A DNA stretch of 64,000 nucleotides from Dillenia suffruticosa (GCA_033439265.1 JAVTVX010000009.1:4639609-4703608); one strand, 5' to 3'; positions 49,250 to 60,923 are shown, numbered from the stretch's first letter. Numbers and translations are program-made. Notes: generated by a model not told the origin, from the letters alone.

Positions 49250-50000
49250 CATGACAGGTGTTTGTGACGAAAGTTGCATGGCAAGGTTGTTGTGCCAAGT
49301 GATGTACGTTAGATATAGTTTGTAATATATTATGGACATTTATCCCACATTGAAAAATTGAAGAAAATTTAATGGATTTATAACCCATCAAATTTGAAAC
49401 CATTTGAATTTGGTTGAAATGGTGTATCGGTGAAAAAATAGGATTTTCATTAAATAATCCTTAAAAAATAATTAAATAAATAAATAATTATTTAAAAGAT
49501 ATGGCACTTGGACATTAGAAAATAAGTGTCTATTCGGTTATTTAATTTTATTCAAAAGACACAATTTTGAAAATTAAATAAATTGATATCTTTTGATTAA
49601 AATGTCATTTTCTAATAATTAAGTGCTGCCTACTGAATAAATAGTTGGTTTTTTAAATCAAAAATACATATTCATTATGGCCTTTAAATGAAGAGATATC
49701 TCATAATTACAATGCTTCATTTTTTATAAATACCCCCTCTCGGGGAACTTTACTTTTGGAATTTTATATCATTGGCAATAAACAAACATTTTGTTTTATG
49801 AAAAACTTTATATCGTTTTTGGAAGGAATTTGGGATTTTACTATTTTAAATTTCTATTTCGACTTGTATATTCTGAAGGAATTTATCGTTAACCCAGTCA
49901 GTAACATAGTGAGAGCATAGTTTTCTTAAAAACAATAATTATTTTATGTGTAAATCCCTTCATATTTTGCATTTTCGAAGTCCTTCAAATTTCCTAACAA
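49250..50000 (+). mobile_element. Possible solo LTR
   Basis: The stretch has the look of a Copia-type LTR: TTATCCCACATTGAAAAATTG upstream, a TATAAATA box at 49725-49732 followed by CCCCCTCTCGGGGAAC, and an AT-rich R/U5-like part. No internal domain, matching second LTR or target duplication was confirmed. Ends are approximate. Confidence 0.35.
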
Positions 50001-50499
50001 CATCGCTATATAGTGTGTATGGAAAATTGTATTGCAAATGTTTTTCTCTAATTATTGTCACTGCAAAAGGTGTTGCAATGTTTTAACAAAAATTAGCCAT
50101 ATTCATTTTGTAGAATTATTTTATTGAAAATATTTAATTTCTTAAAATTATTTTTGTTAATTAATTGTGATTTTTTTTTAAAAAAAAAAATTAACAATTT
50201 GAATTCATAACAAAAACCAATTGAAATACCAAAATATATTTCAATATATGTAAATATATAAAATATAAAAATTTCTGTCAAATATATACATAAATTTAAA
50301 AATACACAGAGAAAAAAAATATATTTAAATTAATATAATGTTTTAAGACCCATCATAAAGAGTGAATGATTAAACGGAGAGAAAAATGTATCCAAATAAA
50401 TTTTTATCAGATAAGGGAATGATTAACTATGGGAGTGAGAACGAAAGAAAGGAGAGGGTGTGAGAGTTGAGGAAATGGATCTATTCATAGGAATAAATT

Positions 50500-51275
50500 T
50501 TTAAGTTTGGCATCATTTATGATGTCTTTTGCGACGCCTGAGTGGGTCGCATTACTATTTTTGCAATTACAAGTGGCGTCAAAAATTGTACACCCTGTCA
50601 TGACATAGCAACACCGAAGAATGAGATATTGAAACGACCAGAGGTGTATTGCAATATATTAGCGACGATGTTAGCGACGAACTTTGCAATAATAAGTGGC
50701 ATAACAAATTTCATGTCAACACAGCAACATGGGAGAATGGGATATTATAATGACCAGAGATGCATCACAATATTTTTGTGATGAACTTCATAAAGACAAG
50801 CGGGTGTCATAAATTGTATGTGATATCATCTCAACATGGGATGAGGGGATATTGTGACAACTCATCGTAATATTTTGTGATGAACTTGCTAAAAATAAAA
50901 TCAAATGTCCAATCACACATAGATTTCGACTTGAGAACATGGCATCACAAAATGTTTGCGTGTCTGGCTTTGTATTTTGCGACGACATCCAACAATGCAA
51001 AATGTTTGCATGTCTTGTATCAAATTTTGCAATGCAAGCTTGTGTCGCAATGTTTTTTTGCAAAGTCCACAGGGAAATGGCGAGGGCATTGGCAACAAAA
51101 CTGTTGTCGATTAGGTTCCGCACCGATTTGTGCGAGAATTAGTGTTGACTATTGCGACGCCCATGTTATCACAATTTTCTGTGCTATAAACTGCAACACC
51201 TTTTGCAACGCGATTTTTTCGCCGTTAATTTCTCACTTGGTGTCTCAAATTTGCGATGCAATTTACTAAAAAGAA
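50500..51275. mobile_element. GCGAC-rich CACTA-like transposon remnant
   Basis: The region repeats short motifs of the type TTGCGACG/GCGACG, TTGCAATA and TGTCGCAA on both strands (for example near 50530, 50672, 50690, 50985 and 51150). Such subterminal repeats are typical of En/Spm (CACTA) elements in dicots. No CACTA termini, 3-bp duplication or transposase was found. Confidence 0.4.
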
Positions 51276-51562
51276 TATGGACCAAACTTCTTTACCATCA
51301 AACGTATTATACATAAACCGTGAGAGATGGAAAATTTACATGGAAAGTTGTTTCAACTTTGCTACCAATATAGTCCATATGCTACCAAAATGCACAATTA
51401 CATAATATCTGGTCTACATATAAGAACATTTACACAAGCTTGATTGAGACACCATTCTCTCCTCCAACTTGCTCAACATACCAAAAGTAGAAGACTTGAA
51501 ATTGTGGTTTGGAGGGTTTTGACACACTGCTGTCGCTCTCTCTCTTTCTCTCTCTCTCTCTC

Positions 51563-51655
51563 TCTTTGTTTTTTTTACATGAGATTCGAACCCGACTACA
51601 AGATTGGAAAAGAAAGATTATGACTACTAAACTATCCCTTATAGATCACGTTGCT
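51563..51655 (-). mobile_element. Short tRNA-like SINE fragment
   Basis: T-run and ACATGAGATTCGAACCCGAC (a good B box, reverse-complemented GTCGGGTTCGAATCTC), then GACTACTAAACTATCCC as a degenerate A box. It adjoins a CT microsatellite (51536-51565). It does not fold as a complete tRNA by eye. Confidence 0.45.
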
Positions 51656-52050
51656 TGTTTTTTAATGGAAAAGTATCGCCACAAGTGGATGTAGCTCACG
51701 GTTCTTTGCATAGAGTAACCTTCTTCAATTCCATGTTGACTGTTTGCGGTTTTAGCCTCTTTAATGCTCTTTACCCATCGTTGAAAACGCAGTTGCGATT
51801 GTAAACTGGGGGTTGCATCTTGCATATTGAACTGCCAACTGATGAACCAGGCAAGCAGGTTGCCCCTTTTTTTTTAGATGAACCATTAGAGTCTAATGTG
51901 GATACATGGTCACCAATGCTCCATAAGAAAATATTCCTTGGACGAAAGAGTGATTTGCAAAGATGGTAGCCAATGTTGTGTTCATTTTGCGGAAAAATGT
52001 TGCCACCAAATATTAGGAAAAAAAATTGCCAAGCTTTTGGGTTCAATAAA

Positions 52051-52256
52051 AAGAAAAGCAACCGACGTCTAATAGCTCAGTTGATTCGAGAACTGACGTC
52101 CCTTAACCATAGTCGGGAGTTCAATCTCTTATGGGAATGAAAAAATCAGCGCTGGAAGATCTGCCCCTCAATTGGATCCTGCAAGCAATCGACTCACTCA
52201 GATATTGGGTTGGCGGCCTAGCCATGGTACAAAAAAAAAAAAAAAAAGAAAAGCAA
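52051..52256 (+). mobile_element. tRNA-derived SINE with A-tail and 11-bp target-site duplication
   Basis: Head CGACGTCTAATAGCTCAGTT (A box TAGCTCAGTTGA), B box GGGAGTTCAATCTC, core TTGGATCCTGCAAGCAATCG and GATATTGGGTTGGCGGCC, then an A-tail from 52231. AAGAAAAGCAA flanks it at 52051-52061 and 52246-52256; the right copy merges with the tail. Confidence 0.85.
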
Positions 52257-52906
52257 GTGGAGGGCTGAAATAAAGAGAAGATTTCATTCCAAGAGGAAAA
52301 TATACATTGGGTATTGTTTATATGTTAGTTAATAAATTTGTGAAATAACACTTTTACCTGACCAACCAAACTCCTAATTACACTAACTATATATTTCCAA
52401 CACCCCTCAAGATGTGCATGTGTATCCAACTTGCACCTCTTGCTTAGGAGTATTAATAAGCAAGATGGCTTGACTTAATAACAACAACCAATTCACTTAA
52501 TTGATTTAATAGAATGAGATCTCCTAACAAAATTAGGATTCAAAACTTAAAAACAACAAAAACTATATTAATAGAATGTTTCCAAATAAAATCACGTATA
52601 TATACAAATCAGATTATAATTTTTTATAAGTTCAAATACCCGTGATAATTTGAAAAAAAAAGAAAAGAATTTAGTGGTATAACTTCCCTCTTCCAATTTG
52701 ATAATCTCAATTCCAAACTCTCATAGAATAAAAAAAAACCCAGTAACTTCGTATTTTTTCCATACATTAAAACCCCTTGTCATCCCCTTTAATCCCCTTG
52801 CTGCCTCCTCACAAAATTTAACCTCTCTCTCTCTCTCTCTCTCAAACAAAGACAGTTCTTCGTGTTTTTTTTCATACATTAATGGCTTCGATTTTTTCAT
52901 ACATTA

Positions 52907-53122
52907 ATGGCTTCTTCCACTCTCCAGCTTCTTCTCTTCCTCACAATCAACCTCACCCCAACCCTCTCTCTTTCCGCAAACCCCAGCTTTCTCCCTCTAA
53001 TCCACTCTCTCACCAAAACCCATTTCGTCTCCAAAACTCTCTCTTTCCACGTTTGGGTGTGCGCATACCACTCTTGGAGAGCCAATTGGGGTTGCTGGGT
53101 TTGGGAAAAAAAAACACCCTAA
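52907..53122 (+). CDS. Possible secreted-protein fragment (71 aa)
   Basis: The ORF starts MASSTLQLLLFLTINLTPTL, a convincing signal-peptide-like start, then SANPSFLPLIHSLTKTHF. It ends in low-quality sequence rich in Trp and Lys. A CT-rich leader and a duplicated TTTTTTCATACATTAATGGCTTC precede it. No further exon or family match is recognised. It may be the first exon of a lost gene or a chance ORF. Confidence 0.25.
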   Translation: MASSTLQLLLFLTINLTPTLSLSANPSFLPLIHSLTKTHFVSKTLSFHVWVCAYHSWRANWGCWVWEKKTP

Positions 53123-53144
53123 ATTGAGAGATTGGCCAAACTTT

Positions 53145-53461
53145 TCAACCAAAAAAAAAAAACCCCAAAAAAAACCCTATTTTCCACAAACTTTTCACCT
53201 TCTTCCGTCGCCTCTCATCCTTATCATCCTTCTTCTTCTTTTTCACAGACTCTTCACCGAAAATTGACAGATTGGCCTTTTCTCCGTGCTTGACATCCCA
53301 AGTGGGTTGAGGTTGTTGTTTGAGGACCAATTCATCGTCGGTGGGTTTGTGGTTTTTTCTGGTTGGGGTTGGGCTGAGAAGAATCGGCACATAAAAGCTC
53401 GATAATTGAATTGGTCTTTCCCTGATTTCGTCAGAGTTCCAAAGACTCTTAAAGCTCTCAT
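53145..53461 (-). pseudogene. Mitochondrial-presequence-like ORF with a frameshift
   Basis: From 53461 the minus strand reads MRALRVFGTLTKSGKDQF and NYRAFMCRFFSAQPQP, typical of a mitochondrial targeting peptide. After the A-run at about 53355-53360 the coherent reading continues in another frame: PTDDELVLKQQPQPTWDV, GEKANLSIFGEESV, then a Lys/Asp-rich stretch to about 53206. A one-base indel in the A-run would explain the break. It could be a pseudogene, an assembly error or an unseen tiny intron. Product unknown. Confidence 0.4.
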
Positions 53462-53498
53462 CTCATGTCTCTTCTACAATATCGCTACAGAGGGAGAT

Positions 53499-53715
53499 GC
53501 AGAAAGTCGGGAGTAGAGAGGGGAGAGAGACGGTGGCTGGGGCGTGCGAGAGGGGATTCTACAATCTTGGGTTTTGTCTTCCTCTTTGTTCATTTCTAGA
53601 GAGAGTAGCAGAAAGTCACTAGAGAGGGGAGAGATACGGTGGCCGAGGCGTGCGAGAGGGGATTCTGCAAATTGGGGTTTTGGCTTCCTCCCTGTTCATT
53701 TCTTTTTCTTTTAAA
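53499..53715. repeat. 109-bp imperfect tandem duplication
   Basis: GCAGAAAGTC starts at 53499 and again at 53608, each followed by AGAGAGGGGAGAGA, ACGGTGGC, GGCGTGCGAGAGGGGATTCT and TTCATTTCT. The two copies differ by several substitutions and small indels. The repeat lies just upstream of the minus-strand ORF at 53461 and may form its leader. Confidence 0.85.
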
Positions 53716-53897
53716 TTTTTTTCTCCCTTTTTTTTTCGTGTACGTAATAATAATAATAATAATCATCAACGCCAAACTATCCTTTTGACGGTGACATGGC
53801 AATGCCACGTCATCAATTAAAAAATTGACACATGCTGACGTAGACATAGCAATACAAGATGTGAAATTTAAGGAAAGTTCAATGATCGGACATGTAA

Positions 53898-54158
53898 TTA
53901 AGCCTTTCCATAACCAACAAAACCCTTCTCATCATCGATGAACAACACAGGCATTTCATCAAAAGCCTGGAGACTGAAATTCCTTTTTCCAAGCCATTGG
54001 CAGTAGCACCCTTTCCACCACCATTTAATTGAACAAACAATCTCAATGGTTGTTCTACATTGTCCAGAATGCACATGCCAAGATATCAAGGAATTCCAAG
54101 AAACTACATTTCTTTGCGGAATTTCGTCGAACACTTTCTTGCCATCATGTTAACACGG
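53898..54158 (-). pseudogene. Pentatricopeptide-repeat (PPR) protein fragment
   Basis: The minus strand reads HDGKKVFDEIPQRNVVSWNS then LISWHVHSGQ, one nearly perfect plant PPR motif. It then drifts into unrelated sequence (TTIEIVCSIKWWWKGCYCQW). A stop lies directly upstream. Only one of the usual many repeats remains, so this is debris of an organellar RNA-binding protein gene. Confidence 0.7.
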
Positions 54159-54159
54159 C

Positions 54160-54336
54160 TCCGGAGCCACTGCCGTCACTTTCTTTCCCGGTGAAGTTCT
54201 TGTTGAAGTCCTTGCTGCCTTAGCCGGCTTCTTCTCAGCCGCTTCTGGGTTGTCCGCACTTTAACCTTTGGTGCCGCCTTTGTCTGGTGCACCTTTCAGG
54301 AATTTACAAGAGCCTTCCCCTTCTTTCCTGCAAATC
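54160..54336 (-). other. Exon-like Lys/Pro/Ala-rich block of unknown origin
   Basis: After an acceptor-like TTTGCAG at 54330 the minus strand reads either SCKFLKGAPDKGGTKG or, further on in another frame, DNPEAAEKKPAKAARTST and GKKVTAVAPEP. The basic Ala/Lys-rich peptide resembles histone tails or nuclear linkers, but not specifically. It may be the 3' end of the PHD-type locus. Confidence 0.25.
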
Positions 54337-57099
54337 ATTAGTCAGCCTAATACTCATAAATAAAAAAAATGGAAGTCAGTAATAAATGAGTCAGAACTTT
54401 GGAATACTAACCAATCCTCTCTATGGAGAAATATCATACACCAACCATGAAAGGGAGAAAATTCACATGAAAGGTTGCTTTTACACATGCCTCAGAAAGG
54501 TTGCAGTTTTTCCTTTTTTTTTATACTTCTTTGCCTACATGCAGCTTCTCACTCTTGAAAATTTCATCAGGATCATCCAAGGATGCAGATTGGTTTTGGT
54601 CCGCCAGTGCAACTGGGGTGTCGGGTTCAAGCTTACAAGGTGGAACTTGATTCTGAATTTTCCATGCTCGATTTTTGAACTGGAGAGGTTGTTTACATCG
54701 TTCTCTGGAGTTATTGGAGAGATCCTCCATGGAAAACTAAATGTAAGTTACAAAGCTTACTTCAAAACAAGGCAGAGTCAGATCAACAAGATGCTTTGCT
54801 CTGTAATAATAGAGATGCCTGATACACTGCATTTTCTTAGAACTTCACATTGGAAGCTGATTCACTTCCGAATGATGTTAGTTTGTTTACACAGTTTTGG
54901 ATCTCATACATGAAATTAACATTAATTTCTCAAGTGGGTCTGCCACATTGCAGTCTTTGAAGTCATTAAAATGTGTTGAACCAGGAGAGAAAAAGATGAA
55001 TTCCTTGTTTGATTCAAAGAAGAAAGAAATAAAAAAAAAGTAGGGTAACATAATTTTACAAAAAATCTCCTGTTGTCCCCCTCAAATCTCCTCCAAATGG
55101 GAGGGGATTGGATTGCCTCCCCTCTTTCCTCTCTTTAAAGCAATCAAATCAAAGATGGCTGAAGGGACATTGTCTCTTCCCGCTAAATGCACTGTAAATC
55201 AAGTAAGGGATTAGTGCAGCAACTTGGATACATGCACACTCTAACACCAGCATTCCAAAGTAGTGTTTATATTGAATATATGATTGGAGTTTCAGAGTTG
55301 CTCAACATATATAGCTTAAATGCACCATCTTAAAACTAGCTTCATCATAGATATGTCAAAACAAGAGGCAAAGGTGATGAAGGGCTTAAATCATGAAATT
55401 AGTTTCAAGAAAAGCATAATCCGAAAACGATAATTAAAACTAGCCAACAGAACAAAATGCTTCCTAGAAAAATTAACTTTTAGTTGAATACTACCTTTCA
55501 AAAAAGAAGCTCATGACCACTGCATTCATTGCCTTCTTTGGCTATAGTAGTGGACCCGGAGTTTATGAAATTCTGAGTAAACCATTATTTTTGCATAAAA
55601 AGAAGCATCGTTTTGGTAAATTGCTGATCTGATTCGATCTTTGGTAAATTCTCATTGCCAAGTTGCATATAGAGCATGATGATTAAGAAGACATTTCTCT
55701 AGTCTCGGTCGAAAATAAAACCAACATCTTGAACGAATTGCCTTCTGTAATAGAAAAAGAAAAAAAAATTGATATATAGGATAGACCGGAATTCGACGCC
55801 TCTAAGATGATGATAAAATGGTCAGACAGAAAATTCAAAATAAGTTTTGCCTCCATACACTGTTAGCCTTGTTATCCTTTGACTGAGAAGGTTCATACCT
55901 ACTCTGGCCCTCTCCGATGAGGACTCTGAAAGTTCACCTTTCCCATCAGCAACAACAGAGTCCTTAGATGCTTCCTTTTTAATTTGACCTTAACAAGACG
56001 ATTCCCCTACAAGGATTACAAAGCATCCAGAAATAACCGTTAGTTATGTTTTTCATCCAATGTTTTGGGAAAAAGAGATTTTGAGCAAGCATGAAATGTG
56101 GAGGAATATTCTTACGTTTCAAGTAATTCACTGTCTGAGGCTGTTGCTCAAGGATAGGACAGGGTTTCTTAGTTCCAGGTACCGGGGGATTCAAATGTCC
56201 AGAAAATTTGACCCCCAATACCACTTGATTCCTCTTGGTGAAGAAAACGTTGATCATGAACAGACAACGCTAGGGGCCTTCTTGCGTAGATACTGAAATA
56301 GTTGGTGGAGATTTCCAACTTCCTGAAATTTGTTGTGCAGCTTCTTCTGGTGAAATGAATTTAACTTTGCCGGCACCAACGTCCTTTTGCCATTTAAGCT
56401 GATGCTGCGTTCTACCATTCTCAGAAGGCTGAGGAGAATTGTTTTGCTGCAGACTACATTCTTCGCACACCCATCTTTCAGGGACCTTCTTCAATGTCTT
56501 CATGAGGAAGCTGCAGATGGAGAACATGAGCCACATATTTAGTAAACTCTTACATTCAATGAACATGATAAGTGACATGTTAAAATATTACACATATCCT
56601 CCAGGACTTCATGTATGCAAAATTGTTAGATAAACTAAGTTTACCCTGCCTTCGGATCACATAAAATGTATGCTGGGAGCACCATTAACTTAAGATAATT
56701 TCAGATTCAAAAGAGATAATACACAACAATATATAATTACAACGAGAATAAAAATCTTTTGTTGCATGTTTGGTCACATACCCTTCAGAATACTTGCATT
56801 CATTTATAAACTATTGCATCCTAGCTACATTTGACTTGCTTAACTTGTGAGCAACAGTAAGTCCTTGGCTTGATACGCCAAAGGCGTCCTTGTAGTGATT
56901 CATACTGCTACATTAATTATCATAATGCATTCGCACCTTTCATTTGTCTCATATTTTCCTAGAATAGAACAAACAGCTAATTGCATCAGATAAATCTTTC
57001 TTAATGGTCGACTGAGCCGCAGAACAATGTTGCAGAAGAAAAAGCTGATCAAACTTCAATATCCCAAACATGAAGTCCAATTACGAAATCAAATTTTGA

Positions 57100-57900
57100 T
57101 AGTTCTTGTATACACCAAAAGAGAGAAACATCAAATCAAGACCAAGACAAAGGGCAATATGATAACGGCCAAGGAAAATCAAGCATGAAGTCCTGGTGTG
57201 AGAGAGAGAGAACAAGGAAATATTTTATGATAATCTAACTAAATCTAAAATGTCAAAACGATTGAAAGCTTCATCCTCACCTACTTCTACACATCACCAT
57301 GAAAATATTTTGCATTTATGACTCAAAAGTATGAAATTTGTTAATTTCCTTAATAAAATATATGTAGCCAAAATCACACCCAAAACATAAATGTCAAAAG
57401 AAATCCGAAACAACAAAAGAGACCCATATGTTCAATCATTGCAACAAACAACCCCCATCATCGGATCTCGTTAATCTTTTAGTTTGGTACTAAAGTGAAT
57501 GCACATGAAGCACCACATTTATAGCCACAAACCAAAAATCTCTGTAAATACAATTAAGATTCAACAAAGCTGAAAACTCTCCAATCAATGAAAATTAACA
57601 ACACCCCTTTTGTTATTTCACTGCCACAAATAAAACTCACCCAGTTTCCGCTCTTTTAGGTTAGACACTAGAACCAGCGCAAAAAAAACAAAAATTATAG
57701 CATGATCAATAAAAACGAGGAGCACCCAATTTTTATCTCTATACAGAAAGCAAAGCCCACCTCCTAATATTATTGCATTTGAAGTTTGGCTCTAGAATTA
57801 GTGCATACACATACGGAAAAGCATTTTTATGGGCAAAGATGTAGAAATACTATGAATACAACAAGGATTCAAGTGAAGGAATTAGGAAGAGGCTATGCAA
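57100..57900. other. Intron-like sequence within the PHD-type locus
   Basis: AT-rich sequence with no convincing exon between the first coding block and the PHD half-finger. The missing Cys-rich first half of the finger would be expected here. Confidence 0.4.
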
Positions 57901-58265
57901 CTTGGTAGTATCTTACCATTGACTCCTAGGAGGAATAGCATTCTTTGTTAAATTGCTTATGCGATCATCGAACCATGTTGGCCTTATATCATGGAATTTA
58001 TCATCCATCTTCAATTACAAGTTTAATTCATTCATGGAAAGATATTTCAACCTGCAAAAGCCGAAATTAAGATCACATTTTATGTGGGCATGTATTAAAT
58101 CCAATATATAACATTATATTATACAATTTCCATGATATTGTTCATCATTTTTGGAAGATTGTTAGCTCCTTTGACTTGTTTTGGTTATTCAAACATGTGA
58201 TGAGGTTTCACCTCCCTAATATTGCAAGAATAAATTCGATATAAAAGGCATATAAGGCTAGCCAG

Positions 58266-58469
58266 AAGAAAAAGATACACTTTTTTTTTTTTGACTGATC
58301 AGTATCTAAATTGATACTTCGATTAATCCGTTTCAAGTTAATGTCAAATCCTCTATAAATGAATTTTCTCAATGCAGTTATTTCAATTCTCAAGATTCAA
58401 ATCTGAGTCTTGATTAAGCATCCGGTGTCTTTCCTATTAAACCAAAGGTCTGTTGGTAAGAAAAAGATA
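58266..58469 (-). mobile_element. tRNA-derived SINE with 12-bp target-site duplication
   Basis: The element is 58278-58457, flanked by AAGAAAAAGATA at 58266-58277 and 58458-58469. The T-run at 58281-58292 is the A-tail. On the minus strand it starts CCAACAGACCTTTGGTTTAA and has a B-box-like CAGATTTGAATCTTG, then GAAACGGATTAATCGAAG. It lies in the leader intron of the PHD-type locus. Confidence 0.8.
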
Positions 58470-59059
58470 TAATGTTAAACATATTTTACGAGAAATCATA
58501 ACTTTGCCACCACACAAAGCTCATTCATTTATTAGCTATTTGTTGCATTTTATATAAAAAAAGAAAAAAAAAATCTGAATACATCCTCAATCTAGATATT
58601 AAGCTGATCTTATGAATAAACATTTTCTATTTGAACCACAAGAAACACAATATTCTACTTCCAAAAGTAAATTTTTACACTCGGATTCAACAAATCAATT
58701 ATAGTTTTCTCATTTTTTAACAAAAGTATGATACAAAATCATAAGAATCAGTAATAAAGAATTGAATTTCTGCTCAAATACCATCTTTTCAAACTAACCC
58801 AAGAAAATTAATTCAAGACTACCAAGAAGAAGTACAGAGAGAAAATCATATCGAGTGACACAATTTTATTGGGTTAATTGAAGAGAAAAAGTAATTTGTT
58901 TGTGTATTAATGAAAAATTCACAACCATTGATTCTCTTAGAGTAAGATATGTAAATTCAAAAACAGTACCTGATTATGATTTCTCACAAGAAATCCCAGA
59001 CCTCTTTGCAAATCCAAGAAGGATGAGAGGGAGAGAGGGAGGCAACCCCAATATATATA

Positions 59060-60920
59060 TGTCGCTACAACTTCATTATTGGGTGATACAAAGAAAAGAA
59101 GGAAAGAAATTTGAAAAATTTTCTATTAAAACAAATGGTTCCATTCTCACCATTTACAATTTTCACGCCCCTTTAGCATCTTATCCCCTTATGCTCATAG
59201 GCCTTTCTTATAATAATAATAATAATAAATAAATAAATAAATTCCAAATCCTACAAAATTAGAAATGAATGAATTGAAATATTGAAAAGTTTTTTGATAA
59301 TCCCAGATGAGAAGGGTCTAAGGAATAAGAGAAAGAGTGGGATATGGTAAAGAATTGTGAGAATTATCTTCTTTTGTAGGTAAGTAGGTGAGAATGGTAA
59401 TATTTTATGAGATTTTAAAATTTTCAGTATTTTATTAATTTTTCATTCATATTTATAAAAATAATTAATTTTTTTTTACTATTATCTTTAAACCGAACCG
59501 GTGGGATTTGGTTAGCATACGTATCACTGATTATCTGTCTTGTTTTATTACTTTAAACACGGCTCCCTATCATTTTTCTACTTTATGAACAATTCATTAT
59601 TATTTTTATTCTAAAAGTATCCTATTAAATCTTTTTATTCCAAAAGTGTCCCCATCATTGCATTCTAATCCAGCAACTTTTTTTATTAGTTTCAATGGTA
59701 GTTATGGAAAAAAAAATTACTTCGTTTTATTTTTTGGTATTGTTCCAATCGGTGTGTAGAATCATATTTTAACTAATCCAGTTTGGGATTTACAGTGACC
59801 CATTTAGGAGGCTACCCTCCTAACATGGTCTGCTCTATACCCAACTCGTGAGTTGAACTCGGGATTTTGGTTAAGGGATGTAGTGTCACATTCTACTAGA
59901 CTAACTGACCGTTGATTTATTTTGTTTTATAATACACTTTATCAATGTATTATCGAATTAATATTTTTCTTTTTAATTCATTTTTCATAAATTTTGCTAC
60001 AACATTGCACCAAAATTCACTATAGGGTGACTTAAAATCGAACTTTGAATAAATAAGTAACCAAAGTCTATCTCTAAAAGAAATTATGCCTGGTCTAATT
60101 TAATTCATTTAAAGAGACCAAGGCAAACTAAACTAATAACTTCGTCATGATCGAAAGATGTACCCAATTTCAGCTAATTTAGTGAGTAAAAATTTTTGAG
60201 AAGGTATAGAAGAATTCTATAATCGACTTGCACATGGTATCAGAGTTAGAATTTGTAGATAAAAATTAATTGTGTGAATCAAATACTTTTAAACCAAAAA
60301 ACTAAGTGACCTTATAAAATTATTAGCACCACTTGAACAAAATTAACTGGGAAATATTCTTAAAGCCTACCATGATGAGAGTTTGAGCCCTTTATGACAA
60401 AGTAATACAAATTAGACCCAAGAATTCTTGATTAAAAGAGATCGGCTTACAAGCCTAAATGGTGTATGCAACTAAACATTGGGGATGACAATGTGTATGA
60501 AATCAAATGTGGGTCCCTTTGGCTTGCCTAGAAGGAACTTCAAAGAAATAATTGATACAATTTATCACTTGAATGTGAAAATACCAGCACAGGACTACAA
60601 GAAAAGATTTCTTACATTCTGAAACATAATTTCAGGGAAAACTTGGGGTCTCCAATCCTTGTGATAAATAGAGATTACAAATAGATTCCTACAAATCACT
60701 GCCACAACTAGAAACTAGTTTTAAATTACTCCTAGATTTGTTGATGATGATCCACGATGCCTCTACTCTGATGAGAGCATTTGTTTTATAGCTGCGCCCT
60801 GGAGCTATAAAGGGTGGTTATTTCTATTAGTACCAAGTTGGGGATCTGCAACCAGAAATTTTCTGGGTTCGGCCTGCCTTTTTTTTTTGGCTGCAAAATG
60901 GAGCATTCCTCATAGAGTAT
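59060..60920. other. Intergenic region with one SINE
   Basis: AT-rich sequence between the PHD-type locus promoter and the 3' end of the GNAT-domain locus. No coding sequence is supported; the SINE near 59.8 kb is listed separately. Confidence 0.5.
59736..59915 (-). mobile_element. tRNA-derived SINE
   Basis: Minus-strand order: A-box-like GGTCAGTTAGTCTAGTAGAA, B box CCCGAGTTCAACTCACGAG, a core with GGAGGGTAGCCTCC, then CTGGATTAGTTAAAATATGA and a short A-rich end. The flanks share TTTTAT-rich sequence, but no unambiguous target duplication was found. Confidence 0.65.
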
Positions 60921-60923
60921 GGC

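Larger units (their letters stand above)
54527..59040 (-). pseudogene. PHD-finger protein gene, probably degenerate
   Basis: On the minus strand a TATATATA at 59052-59061 precedes a leader exon ending at 58971 (AATCAG|GTACTG). The first coding block 58008-57917 reads MDDKFHDIRPTWFDDRISNL then TKNAIPPRSQ. Block 56510-56294 reads FLMKTLKKVPERWVCEECSL, the C-terminal half of a PHD finger, then GKVKFISPEEAAQQISGSW, a segment seen in plant PHD proteins of the AIPP2/PAIPP2 type. Further blocks: about 56228-56116 (FSGHLNPPVPGTKKPCPILE), about 55985-55890 (KKEASKDSVVADGKGELSES) and 54736-54527 (KLEPDTPVALADQNQSASL). The first half of the PHD finger is not clearly seen and not all joins keep frame. 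The family is chromatin-related; function here is doubtful. Confidence 0.5.

Noticed and set aside
51563..51655. Functional tRNA gene suggested by a good B box
   Set aside because: The A box is poor and stem pairing by eye fails. The adjacent T-run fits a SINE A-tail better.
54386..54913. 175-aa plus-strand ORF as a gene
   Set aside because: It is antisense to an exon-like minus-strand block with better composition and splice borders. Its peptide is hydrophobic and non-specific.
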